This document shows, one piece after another, positions 17,019 to 23,836 of a stretch of DNA of 27,052 nucleotides. The notes under the pieces were generated by a model. That model was given only the letters and a program-made list of their open reading frames with translations, ran no database searches and was not told the origin of the DNA. The stretch comes from an uncultured Streptococcus sp. (lineage in GTDB: Bacteria; Bacillota; Bacilli; Lactobacillales; Streptococcaceae), in NCBI GenBank assembly GCA_916048145.1, contig CAJZGT010000004.1, positions 1 through 27,052 on the forward strand. Reading direction: 5' to 3'. Positions within the stretch are counted from its first letter, which is position 1; every line of letters starts with the position of its first letter. The position numbers were made by a program, and so were the translations under genes.

Positions 17019-17068
17019 TTTATCTAGACTGGTTACGTGTAGAAGGCAACTTCTTATATCTAGATAAA
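17019..17068. repeat. Nested inverted repeat between fhs and pcrA
   Basis: A perfect 10-bp inverted repeat, TTTATCTAGA (17019-17028) and TCTAGATAAA (17059-17068), encloses a second small palindrome, AGAAG-GCAA-CTTCT (17041-17054). It lies just beyond the fhs terminator and upstream of the pcrA promoter. I cannot assign it to a known repeat family. Confidence 0.6.
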
Positions 17069-17101
17069 AAATGAGCTTGGATATTATTTCCAAACTCATT
17101 T
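17064..17101 (-). terminator. Terminator of fhs
   Basis: AAATGAGTTTGGA (17089-17101 on the plus strand) pairs with TCCAAGCTCATTT (about 17069-17081), 13 pairs with one G-T, 7-nt loop, then TTTT. It lies about 19 nt past the fhs stop. Confidence 0.85.
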
Positions 17102-17119
17102 AAAGTCAATTGCAATATA

Positions 17120-18790
17120 CTAGAACAAACCTAATACTGTTCCATCACTTTCAACATCCATATTGAGAGCAGCTGGTCGTTTTGGAAGTCCTGGCATGGT
17201 CATGACATCGCCAGTTAAGGCAACGATGAAGCCTGCACCTAATTTTGGTACCAATTCACGAATGGTAATTTCAAAGTTTTCTGGCGCCCCAAGGGCATTC
17301 GGATTGTCTGAGAAACTGTACTGAGTCTTAGCCATACAGATTGGCAATTTGTCCCAACCGTTTTGAACAATTTGAGCGATTTGTGTTTGAGCTTTCTTCT
17401 CAAAGTTCACTTTGCTACCACGGTAGATTTCAGTAACAATCTTTTCAATCTTTTCTTGGACAGAAAGGTCATTGTCATACAAACGTCTATAGTTAGATGG
17501 GTTTTCAGCGATAGTCTTGACAACAGTTTCAGCAAGAGCTACTCCACCTTCTGCGCCATCAGCCCAGACACTTGCCAACTCAACTGGTACATCGATTGAG
17601 GCACAAAGTTCTTTCAAGGTTGCAATTTCAGCTTCTGTATCAGAAACAAATTCATTGATTGCTACAACTGCAGGTACTCCAAATTTACGGATATTTTCAA
17701 CATGGCGTTTCAAGTTGGCAAAACCTGCTCTAACTGCTTCTACGTTTTCCTCTGTCAAAGCGTCTTTAGCCACACCACCATTCATCTTAAGGGCACGAAG
17801 GGTTGCAACAATAACTACTGCATCTGGAGATGTTGGCAAGTTTGGTGTCTTGATATCAAGGAATTTCTCAGCACCAAGGTCTGCACCAAAACCAGCTTCT
17901 GTAACTGTGTAATCAGCCAAGTGAAGGGCTGTACTTGTTGCCAAGACTGAATTACATCCATGAGCAATATTGGCAAATGGACCACCATGTACAAAGGCAG
18001 GTGTTCCGTAAATTGTCTGAACCAAGTTTGGCTTAATAGCATCCTTCAAAATCAAAGCTAAGGCACCTTCAACCTGCAAATCACCTACAGAAACAGGTGT
18101 ACGGTCATAGCGATAACCGATAACGATATTAGCCAAACGGCGTTTCAAGTCCTCGATGTCTGTTGCCAAGCAAAGAATTGCCATGATTTCGGAAGCAACT
18201 GTAATATCAAAACCATCCTCACGTGGAATACCATTTAGAGGACCACCAAGTCCAACGGTCACATGGCGAAGAGCACGATCATTCAAGTCCACTACACGTT
18301 TCCAAAGGATACGACGTTGATCAATTCCCAGCTCATTCCCTTGGTGCAAGTGGTTGTCAATCAAGGCAGAAAGCGCATTGTTGGCAGTCGTAATGGCATG
18401 CATATCCCCAGTAAAGTGGAGATTGATGTCTTCCATTGGCAGAACCTGAGCATAACCACCACCAGCTGCACCACCCTTAATCCCCATTACTGGACCAAGA
18501 GATGGTTCGCGAATAGCAATCATAGTTTTCTTTCCAATCTTGTTCAAGGCATCCGCAAGACCAATGGTAATAGTTGATTTTCCTTCACCTGCAGGTGTTG
18601 GGTTGATGGCAGTAACCAAAATCAATTTCCCAACTGGATTGCTCTCAACTGCACGAATTTTATCAAAGCTGAGCTTAGCCTTGTACTTTCCGTACAACTC
18701 CAAATCGTCGTAAGAAATACCAAGTTTCTCTACAACATCAACGATTGGCTTTAACTCAATACTCTGTGCGATTTCAATATCTGTTTTCAT
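17120..18790 (-). CDS. fhs: Formate-tetrahydrofolate ligase
   Basis: A 556-residue ATP-dependent ligase joining formate to tetrahydrofolate to give 10-formyl-THF for purine and formyl-Met-tRNA synthesis. The family P-loop-like segment [18 protein letters not shown] is at about residues 66-83, with the [38 protein letters not shown] core following (seen in pieces such as [18 protein letters not shown]) and the C-terminal motif [17 protein letters not shown]. The length matches the bacterial enzymes. GAGGAG lies 6 nt before the ATG. It is monocistronic, with its own extended -10 and a strong terminator. Confidence 0.97.
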   Translation of the reverse strand: MKTDIEIAQSIELKPIVDVVEKLGISYDDLELYGKYKAKLSFDKIRAVESNPVGKLILVTAINPTPAGEGKSTITIGLADALNKIGKKTMIAIREPSLGPVMGIKGGAAGGGYAQVLPMEDINLHFTGDMHAITTANNALSALIDNHLHQGNELGIDQRRILWKRVVDLNDRALRHVTVGLGGPLNGIPREDGFDITVASEIMAILCLATDIEDLKRRLANIVIGYRYDRTPVSVGDLQVEGALALILKDAIKPNLVQTIYGTPAFVHGGPFANIAHGCNSVLATSTALHLADYTVTEAGFGADLGAEKFLDIKTPNLPTSPDAVVIVATLRALKMNGGVAKDALTEENVEAVRAGFANLKRHVENIRKFGVPAVVAINEFVSDTEAEIATLKELCASIDVPVELASVWADGAEGGVALAETVVKTIAENPSNYRRLYDNDLSVQEKIEKIVTEIYRGSKVNFEKKAQTQIAQIVQNGWDKLPICMAKTQYSFSDNPNALGAPENFEITIRELVPKLGAGFIVALTGDVMTMPGLPKRPAALNMDVESDGTVLGLF

Positions 18791-18823
18791 TCAAAACTCC
18801 TCTAACCTCTTATATGATAATTC

Positions 18824-18832
18824 ATTATAACA
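18824..18832 (-). promoter_or_regulatory. fhs promoter (extended -10)
   Basis: The minus strand reads TGT TATAAT, about 33 nt before the fhs ATG. No convincing -35. Confidence 0.65.
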
Positions 18833-18929
18833 CAAAACAAGATTTTTAACATCCTAAAACTCTCTAAACGTTCGTAAATATCCCTGTTTTTAAGGTTCTT
18901 AGAGTCCTTTCTTAAATTTTATATGGCTT

Positions 18930-18946
18930 TATAGTTTGAAACTATA
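18930..18946. promoter_or_regulatory. Perfect 17-nt palindrome upstream of coaB
   Basis: TATAGTTT-G-AAACTATA, 34 bp upstream of the coaB -35 in the 225-bp fhs-coaB divergent gap. Its symmetry and position suggest an operator for a dimeric repressor or activator of the coaBC-panT operon. The regulator is not identifiable here. The rest of the gap (18840-18929) is AT-rich without features I can name. Confidence 0.5.
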
Positions 18947-18980
18947 TTCTTTCCTTTTACCAAAATTTTATCACTTTCAT

Positions 18981-19009
18981 TTTACTTACCGTTTATTTTT
19001 GTGTACAAT
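18981..19009 (+). promoter_or_regulatory. coaB promoter, predicted leaderless start
   Basis: TTTACT (18981-18986), a 17-nt spacer and TACAAT (19004-19009). The ATG of coaB begins 7 nt after the -10, at or next to the expected transcription start. Confidence 0.7.
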
Positions 19010-19015
19010 AGTGCT

Positions 19016-19705
19016 ATGAAAATTTTAGTTACATCGGGCGGTACCAGTGAAGCTATCGATAGCGTCCGCTCTATCACTAACCATTCTACAGGTCGCTTGG
19101 GCAAAATCATCACTGAAACCTTGCTTGCTGCAGGGCATGAAGTTTGTTTAATGACGACAAAACGAGCTGTGAAGCCAGAATCCCATCCCAACCTAACTAT
19201 TCGAGAAGTTAACAATACAAACGACCTTCTTCTTGAAATGCAAGAACGTGTTAAGGACTATCAGGTTTTGATTCACTCAATGGCCGTATCTGATTACACT
19301 CCTATCTATATGACAGGGCTGGAGGAAGTCCAAGCTAGTTCCAATCTAGAAGAATTTTTAAGCAAGCAGAATCATCAGGCTAAGATTTCTTCAACTGATG
19401 AGGTTCAGGTTTTGTTCCTTAAAAAAACACCCAAAATCATCTCTCTAGTCAAGGAATGGAATCCTGCTATTCATCTGATTGGTTTCAAACTGCTGGTTGA
19501 TGTCTCTGAGGATTATCTCATCGAGATTGCCCGAAAAAGTCTTATCAAGAACCAAGCAGATTTAATCATCGCCAATGACCTGACTCAAATCTCAGCAGGT
19601 CAGCACCGTGCTATCTTTGTTGAGAAAGATCAGCTTAAAACAGTCCAGACTAAAGAAGAAATTGCAGAACTCCTCCTTGAAAAAATTCAAGCCTATCATT
19701 CATAG
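19016..19705 (+). CDS. coaB: Phosphopantothenate-cysteine ligase CoaB
   Basis: A 229-residue CoaB that couples 4'-phosphopantothenate to cysteine using a nucleotide triphosphate, step two of CoA synthesis. The N-terminal KILVTSGGTSEAIDSVRSI and HSTGRLG match the nucleotide-binding region, IHSMAVSDY the catalytic core, LIGFKLLVDVSEDYLIE and ADLIIANDLTQI the later motifs. In many bacteria this is fused behind CoaC. Here the two are separate and adjacent, as in other streptococci. ATG at 19016 is the family start; it has no Shine-Dalgarno sequence and seems to begin a leaderless mRNA. A frame extending five codons upstream would cross the -10. Confidence 0.95.
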   Translation: MKILVTSGGTSEAIDSVRSITNHSTGRLGKIITETLLAAGHEVCLMTTKRAVKPESHPNLTIREVNNTNDLLLEMQERVKDYQVLIHSMAVSDYTPIYMTGLEEVQASSNLEEFLSKQNHQAKISSTDEVQVLFLKKTPKIISLVKEWNPAIHLIGFKLLVDVSEDYLIEIARKSLIKNQADLIIANDLTQISAGQHRAIFVEKDQLKTVQTKEEIAELLLEKIQAYHS

Positions 19706-19716
19706 AAAGGAAAGCT

Positions 19717-20268
19717 ATGGCAAACATTCTCTTGGCTGTAACGGGCTCAATCGCCTCTTACAAGTCGGCAGATTTAGTCAGTTCTCTAAAAAAACAAGGT
19801 CATCAAGTCACTGTCTTAATGACCCAGGCTGCTACAGAGTTTATCCAACCTTTGACACTACAGGTACTCTCACAGAATTACGTCCACTTGGATGTCATGA
19901 AAGAACCCTATCCTAATCAAGTCAATCATATCGAACTTGGAAAAAAAGCAGATTTATTTATCGTGGCCCCTGCAACAGCTAACACTATTGCAAAACTAGC
20001 CCACGGCTTTGCTGACAACATGGTAACTTGTATGGCTCTAGCCTTGCCAAGTCATATTCCCAAACTCATCGCACCTGCTATGAATACAAAGATGTATGAA
20101 CATCCAGCAACTCAAGCTAATCTGAAAACATTAGAAAGCTACGGCTATCAGCTGATTGCTCCTAAGGAATCCCTACTAGCTTGTGGAGACCACGGACGAG
20201 GAGCTTTAGCCGACCTCACAATTATTTTAGAAAGAATAAAGGAAACTCTCGATGAAAAAACGATCTAA
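19717..20268 (+). CDS. coaC: Phosphopantothenoylcysteine decarboxylase CoaC
   Basis: A 183-residue flavin-dependent decarboxylase making 4'-phosphopantetheine, next step after CoaB. The HFCD-family residues are visible: His71 in VNHIELGKKAD, the flavin segment APATANTIAKLAHGFADN, the PAMN motif (APAMNTKMYEHPA) and the substrate-clamp cysteine in ACGDHGRGAL. Starts 11 nt after coaB with AAAGGAAAG upstream; overlaps panT by 17 bp. Stand-alone CoaC of this length is typical of streptococci. Confidence 0.96.
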   Translation: MANILLAVTGSIASYKSADLVSSLKKQGHQVTVLMTQAATEFIQPLTLQVLSQNYVHLDVMKEPYPNQVNHIELGKKADLFIVAPATANTIAKLAHGFADNMVTCMALALPSHIPKLIAPAMNTKMYEHPATQANLKTLESYGYQLIAPKESLLACGDHGRGALADLTIILERIKETLDEKTI

Positions 20269-20815
20269 TATTGCGCCCATTGCTATCTTCTTTGCAACCA
20301 TGCTTGTGATTCATTTTCTAAGCTCGCTTGTCTTTAACCTTTTTCCATTTCCAATCAAACCGACTATTGTTCATATTCCTGTCATTATTGCCAGCATTAT
20401 CTACGGTCCACGAGTTGGGGTTACACTTGGATTTTTGATGGGGCTGCTTAGCTTAACGGTTAACACGATTACAATTCTACCGACAAGTTACCTCTTCTCC
20501 CCATTTGTACCAAACGGAAACATCTACTCAGCTATCATTGCCATCGTCCCACGTATTTTGATTGGTTTGACTCCGTATCTAGTTTATAAACTGATGAAAA
20601 ATAAAACTGGTCTTATTTTAGCTGGTGCCCTTGGTTCACTTACCAACACAGTCTTTGTACTTGGTGGAATTTTCTACCTTTTTGGAAATGTTTTTGATGG
20701 TAATATCCAAAAACTCCTAGCAACTGTTATCTCAACAAATTCGATTGCCGAATTAGTCATTTCCGCAGTTCTAACCTTAGCCATTGTTCCAAGACTACAA
20801 ACTTTGAAGAAATAA
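20252..20815 (+). CDS. panT: ECF transporter S component, probably pantothenate-specific (PanT)
   Basis: A 187-residue integral membrane protein with about six hydrophobic helices (for example IAIFFATMLVIHFLSSLVF and VGVTLGFLMGLLSLTVN), fitting the substrate-binding S component of energy-coupling-factor vitamin transporters. The basic MKKRSN start and the IPVIIASIIYGPRVG loop are typical. Overlap with coaC by 17 bp argues strongly that it imports the CoA precursor pantothenate, docking on a shared EcfAAT module encoded elsewhere. A terminator follows. Substrate assignment rests on context. Confidence 0.85.
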   Translation: MKKRSNIAPIAIFFATMLVIHFLSSLVFNLFPFPIKPTIVHIPVIIASIIYGPRVGVTLGFLMGLLSLTVNTITILPTSYLFSPFVPNGNIYSAIIAIVPRILIGLTPYLVYKLMKNKTGLILAGALGSLTNTVFVLGGIFYLFGNVFDGNIQKLLATVISTNSIAELVISAVLTLAIVPRLQTLKK

Positions 20816-20820
20816 ACACA

Positions 20821-20854
20821 ATCTCCACTTTCAAACCTGAAGGTGGAGATTTTG
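20821..20854 (+). terminator. Terminator of coaBC-panT
   Basis: ATCTCCACTTTCA, loop AAC, then CTGAAGGTGGAGAT and TTTTG. The stem is about 12 bp with one mismatch and lies 6 nt past the panT stop. Confidence 0.85.
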
Positions 20855-20894
20855 TTTGAAGTAGTTCCTTTTTAGTGAAATCTTTACCAATATT

Positions 20895-21011
20895 TATACT
20901 CAATGAAAATCAAAGTGCAAACTAGAAGGCAAGCTGCAGGTTGCTCAAAACACTGTTTTAAGGTTGCAAATGGAAGCTAACATGGTTTGAAGAGATTTTC
21001 GAAGAGTATTA
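20895..21011. repeat. BOX-like interspersed repeat, degenerate and without boxB
   Basis: The left end TATACTCAATGAAAATCAAA and the right end GAAGAGATTTTCGAAGAGTA match the outer ends of the pneumococcal BOX element, and the internal GGTTGCTCAAAACACTG is also characteristic. The boxA core (GGCAAGGCGACG) and boxB are missing; AAATGGAAGCTAACATGG replaces them. The ends ATACTC and GAGTAT are complementary, so a transcript could fold. It occupies most of the 291-bp panT-niaX gap. Confidence 0.75.
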
Positions 21012-21044
21012 ACTTAAAAATGACCTATAAACCCAAGTAAATCC

Positions 21045-21073
21045 TTGCTTTATTGTCTTCTTTATAGTACTAT
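21045..21073 (+). promoter_or_regulatory. niaX-niaR promoter
   Basis: TTGCTT (21045-21050), a 17-nt spacer and TACTAT (21068-21073), about 33 nt before niaX. Confidence 0.6.
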
Positions 21074-21084
21074 ACTAGTGTATA
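21071..21084. promoter_or_regulatory. Candidate NiaR operator
   Basis: The palindrome TATAC-TAGT-GTATA overlaps the -10 and start point of the niaX-niaR promoter, the right place for autorepression by NiaR. I do not remember the streptococcal NiaR consensus well enough to score the match. Confidence 0.45.
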
Positions 21085-21106
21085 TACAGTTAAAAAGGAG
21101 ATTCTT

Positions 21107-21634
21107 ATGAACACACGGAAAAAGACACAATTTATGACAATGACAGCCCTCTTAACGGCTATTGCGATTTTGATTCCAATTGTCATGCCTTTTAAGATCG
21201 TCATTCCACCTGCTTCTTACACTTTGGGGAGCCACATCGCTATTTTTATCGCCATGTTCTTGTCGCCCTTGATGGCAGTTTTTGTCATCCTAGCCTCTAG
21301 TTTTGGATTTTTGATGGCTGGCTATCCCATGGTTATCGTATTTCGAGCTTTTTCCCATATCTTTTTTGGGACTTTGGGAGCTCTTTACCTACAAAAATTC
21401 CCCGATACCTTAGATAAACCAAAATCTTCCTGGATTTTCAACTTTGTGTTAGCTGTCGTTCATGCCCTTGCTGAAGTATTGGCCTGTGTCATTTTTTACG
21501 CAACTTCTGGTACTAATGTAGAAAATATGTTTTATGTCCTATTTGTACTAGTTGGATTTGGCACAATTATCCATAGTATGGTAGACTATACATTAGCACT
21601 AGCTGTCTATAAAGTGCTTCGAAAACGCCGTTAA
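21107..21634 (+). CDS. niaX: ECF transporter S component for niacin (NiaX)
   Basis: A 175-residue membrane protein with about five to six helices (TMTALLTAIAILIPIVMPF, IAIFIAMFLSPLMAVFVILA, and others), of the ECF S-component class. The cotranscribed NiaR-type repressor, 11 nt downstream, points to niacin as substrate. Streptococci cannot make NAD de novo and rely on such uptake. AAGGAG lies 6 nt before the ATG. It would share the EcfAAT energising module with PanT just upstream. Confidence 0.87.
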   Translation: MNTRKKTQFMTMTALLTAIAILIPIVMPFKIVIPPASYTLGSHIAIFIAMFLSPLMAVFVILASSFGFLMAGYPMVIVFRAFSHIFFGTLGALYLQKFPDTLDKPKSSWIFNFVLAVVHALAEVLACVIFYATSGTNVENMFYVLFVLVGFGTIIHSMVDYTLALAVYKVLRKRR

Positions 21635-21645
21635 AAGGAAAAGCT

Positions 21646-22161
21646 ATGACAAAAGATCGCAAACAAGCTCTGCTCCAACTCTTGAAAGAAGCTCCTAAAG
21701 CCCTTAATGGCCAAAGTTTGGCGGAACATTTTCATGTCACACGTCAGGTCATTGTGCAGGACATTGCAATTTTGAGAGCCGATGGCGCTCCTATCCTATC
21801 CACTAATCGTGGCTACGTCTATAAGCAAATTGATACCAATCCTTATGTCCATAAACTTTTCAAGGTGAAACATGAAGTTGAAGAAATCGGTCAGGAACTC
21901 CTTGCTATCGTTGATAATGGTGGGCGTGTTCAAAATACTTTGATTGACCATCCCGTTTATGGAGAAATTGAAACCTTGCTTAAACTGTCTTGCCGCCGAG
22001 ACGTTCAACATTTTCTAGAACAAGTCGAGCATTCTGATTTTAAACCTTTATCTGAATTGACAGATGGTGTCCATTACCACCTAGTCGAAGCCGAAACACA
22101 ACAAGACCTCCACTATATCGAGGAGGCCTTGGATCAGCTAGGTTATTTAGTAAAGGATTAG
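21646..22161 (+). CDS. niaR: Niacin-responsive transcriptional repressor NiaR
   Basis: A 171-residue regulator with an N-terminal HTH_11 winged helix (SLAEHFHVTRQVIVQDIAILR) and a C-terminal 3H domain named for its three conserved histidines (candidates: DHPVYGEI, VQHFLEQVEHSD and DGVHYHLVEA). Homologues (YrxA/NiaR) repress NAD synthesis and niacin uptake genes when nicotinic acid is present. Genetic linkage to niaX fits. Its stop overlaps the convergent mutX stop by 4 bp, with no terminator between them. Confidence 0.93.
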   Translation: MTKDRKQALLQLLKEAPKALNGQSLAEHFHVTRQVIVQDIAILRADGAPILSTNRGYVYKQIDTNPYVHKLFKVKHEVEEIGQELLAIVDNGGRVQNTLIDHPVYGEIETLLKLSCRRDVQHFLEQVEHSDFKPLSELTDGVHYHLVEAETQQDLHYIEEALDQLGYLVKD

Positions 22162-22625
22162 AAAATTTTCTTTTCCCAATCGTCTTCTGTACGGCGAGGG
22201 TAGAAAAATTCAGATTTGTCCGATGCTTCCATCATCTCCATCAAGGGTAGCATATCATAGGCCAGATCCAAATTTGGAATCTGGTCTTTTTGCACCCAAG
22301 AAACTTCTCCTTCATCTGAAGAGCGAAGGGTACCAGAGAACTCAGTTGCCTTATAACAAACGACAATATAGCGCCCACCTGTATCTAGTGGCCAATTTTT
22401 AATGCCGACAAGTTGAGGATTTTGGATAGTCAACCCTGTTTCTTCATAGATTTCACGAATGACAGACTCTGCGAAAGATTCGCCATTTTCTACATGGCCT
22501 CCTGGAAAGGCATAACCGGACCAGCGATTAGTTTCAGGAGCGCGATACTGCATCACCACGCGCTGAGCTTCGAGATCTTCAATCAGACAAATATTTGTTA
22601 AAATCGTTAATTGTGCTCGAGACAT
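22158..22625 (-). CDS. mutX: MutT/NUDIX hydrolase (MutX, 8-oxo-dGTPase)
   Basis: A 155-residue NUDIX hydrolase. The box GX5EX7REUXEEXGU is perfect at residues 43-65 (GHVENGESFAESV, then IREIYEETGL). It is recognisable as the pneumococcal MutX type, which cleans 8-oxo-dGTP from the nucleotide pool. This is relevant in organisms that make hydrogen peroxide through pyruvate oxidase. ATG at 22625 is the family start; a GTG four codons upstream is also in frame. The Shine-Dalgarno sequence is weak (GTGAG). Confidence 0.92.
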   Translation of the reverse strand: MSRAQLTILTNICLIEDLEAQRVVMQYRAPETNRWSGYAFPGGHVENGESFAESVIREIYEETGLTIQNPQLVGIKNWPLDTGGRYIVVCYKATEFSGTLRSSDEGEVSWVQKDQIPNLDLAYDMLPLMEMMEASDKSEFFYPRRTEDDWEKKIF

Positions 22626-22663
22626 AAATTTACTCACTTTCTAATTTATTAAATTTTTAGACT

Positions 22664-22677
22664 TGGTACCAGTACCA
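22664..22677. promoter_or_regulatory. Palindrome between GNAT gene and mutX
   Basis: TGGTAC-CA-GTACCA, a perfect 6-bp inverted repeat in the 72-bp gap upstream of mutX. Whether it is an operator or part of a transcript fold is unknown. Confidence 0.4.
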
Positions 22678-22697
22678 TTAGCTTCTACTTTTTAAAA

Positions 22698-23186
22698 TTA
22701 TTTAGAATAGAATACCATCCGTTTTTCCTTTATGGGCTTTCCAAGTTCAAGCATTTTTTCTTGACCATCAAAAGTAAAGCCCATTTTTTGATAGAAAGCA
22801 ATTGCGCGCTTATTATCTTTCAATACCCATAAGAAAATTTCAGAAAAATGATTAAGAGCAATCAAAGCTGCTTTTATTAACTTTTGTGCAATACCTTTTC
22901 CATAATAGTCTTTTAAAACATATAAGGCAATAATTTCGCCAGCTTGAATAGTCTCATCACGAAAGTTTCCATAACTGATAAAACCAACTACCTTCATGCC
23001 ATCCATCGCGATCAATGTATTTTCTGGATATTTTTGACTAAAGAATCGACATCTTTCTAGTGTCATCGTCTCCTGAAATTCTGCAGGTAAAAGGTCATCA
23101 TAAGCCTCTCTCCACGTCTGCCAGTGAACGAGGGATTTACCTTCTATCTCTTCAGGAGTTTCCATTGATTTGATAATAACCTTCAT
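22698..23186 (-). CDS. GNAT-family N-acetyltransferase
   Basis: A 162-residue acetyltransferase of the GNAT fold. Motif A, the acetyl-CoA pyrophosphate loop, is visible as YYGKGIAQKLIKAAL (about residues 114-128), preceded by strand IIALYVLKD and followed by KDNKRAIAFYQKMGF (motif B). The substrate cannot be told. It starts 14 nt after the flavodoxin-fold gene with AAGGAG upstream, so it is the third gene of uvrB-oxidoreductase-GNAT. The coding sequence looks more AT-rich than uvrB, suggesting it was added to the operon later. Confidence 0.9.
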   Translation of the reverse strand: MKVIIKSMETPEEIEGKSLVHWQTWREAYDDLLPAEFQETMTLERCRFFSQKYPENTLIAMDGMKVVGFISYGNFRDETIQAGEIIALYVLKDYYGKGIAQKLIKAALIALNHFSEIFLWVLKDNKRAIAFYQKMGFTFDGQEKMLELGKPIKEKRMVFYSK

Positions 23187-23200
23187 TTATTTTCTTCTCC

Positions 23201-23827
23201 TTAATTCAACACTCTGACTTCCTTTGCTACTTTTTGTAGAAATCTTTGTCTTGTTGAACTTGTATTTACTTCACGGCCTAACTCTCCCAAGATTGAAACC
23301 CTCTTTGTTTTTATGCCACAGTGATTCAATACAGCATTCTTTAATACTGATATTCCATAACTGTCTGGAATGTTAATCGGACCTGAAAATACTTTGTACC
23401 ACCAAGTTGGTGCCATAGAGGTTGCATAGATACTAGCTGTTTTTCCTTTTAGTAATTTTTTGAACTGTTTACCTCTCAAGTAGTTCAAAATAAAGCTTCC
23501 ACGATTATTTGCGGAGTATGCAATGCCTGGCGTAAAAACACGATCAATCCACCCCTTCAATAGACTAGGCATGCTACTCCACCAAATAGGATAAACAAAA
23601 ATGAAATGATCTGCCCACTGGATTAATTCTTGAGAGCGTAGAATAAACGGATTGTCCTCCATTCTTTGTCGATAACCATAACGTAAAACAGGATCAAACT
23701 CTTCCTCATTAAGATTAATCACTTCAAGTTCATGTCTCTTTGAGTCTATACTTTCTACAATCGTTTGAAAAATTGCTTGACAGTAGCTTTCTTTATCAGG
23801 ATGTCCATTGATAACTAAAATATTCAT
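23201..23827 (-). CDS. Flavodoxin-fold NAD(P)H oxidoreductase (Flavodoxin_2 / MdaB-like)
   Basis: A 208-residue flavoprotein of the NAD(P)H-quinone-reductase group. The phosphate loop NGHPDKESYCQ at the N-terminus (about 7-17) and FVYPIWWSSMPSLLKGWIDRVF (seen in pieces, including YPIWWSSMPSLLKGWIDR) bind FMN or FAD. The basic C-terminus (FLQKVAKEVRVLN) is ordinary. Relatives reduce quinones or other electrophiles by two electrons. It begins 9 nt after the uvrB stop, and its AGGGGA ribosome-binding site overlaps that stop, so translation is coupled to uvrB. Composition is AT-richer than uvrB. Confidence 0.9.
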   Translation of the reverse strand: MNILVINGHPDKESYCQAIFQTIVESIDSKRHELEVINLNEEEFDPVLRYGYRQRMEDNPFILRSQELIQWADHFIFVYPIWWSSMPSLLKGWIDRVFTPGIAYSANNRGSFILNYLRGKQFKKLLKGKTASIYATSMAPTWWYKVFSGPINIPDSYGISVLKNAVLNHCGIKTKRVSILGELGREVNTSSTRQRFLQKVAKEVRVLN

Positions 23828-23836
23828 AAAATTCCC

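Noticed and set aside
18791..19015. A tetrahydrofolate riboswitch in the fhs leader
   Set aside because: The fhs leader is only about 30 nt from the likely start point and has no matching structure.
20855..21106. A small gene or riboswitch between panT and niaX
   Set aside because: Apart from the BOX-like repeat and the promoter I see no coding frame with a ribosome-binding site and no known riboswitch core.
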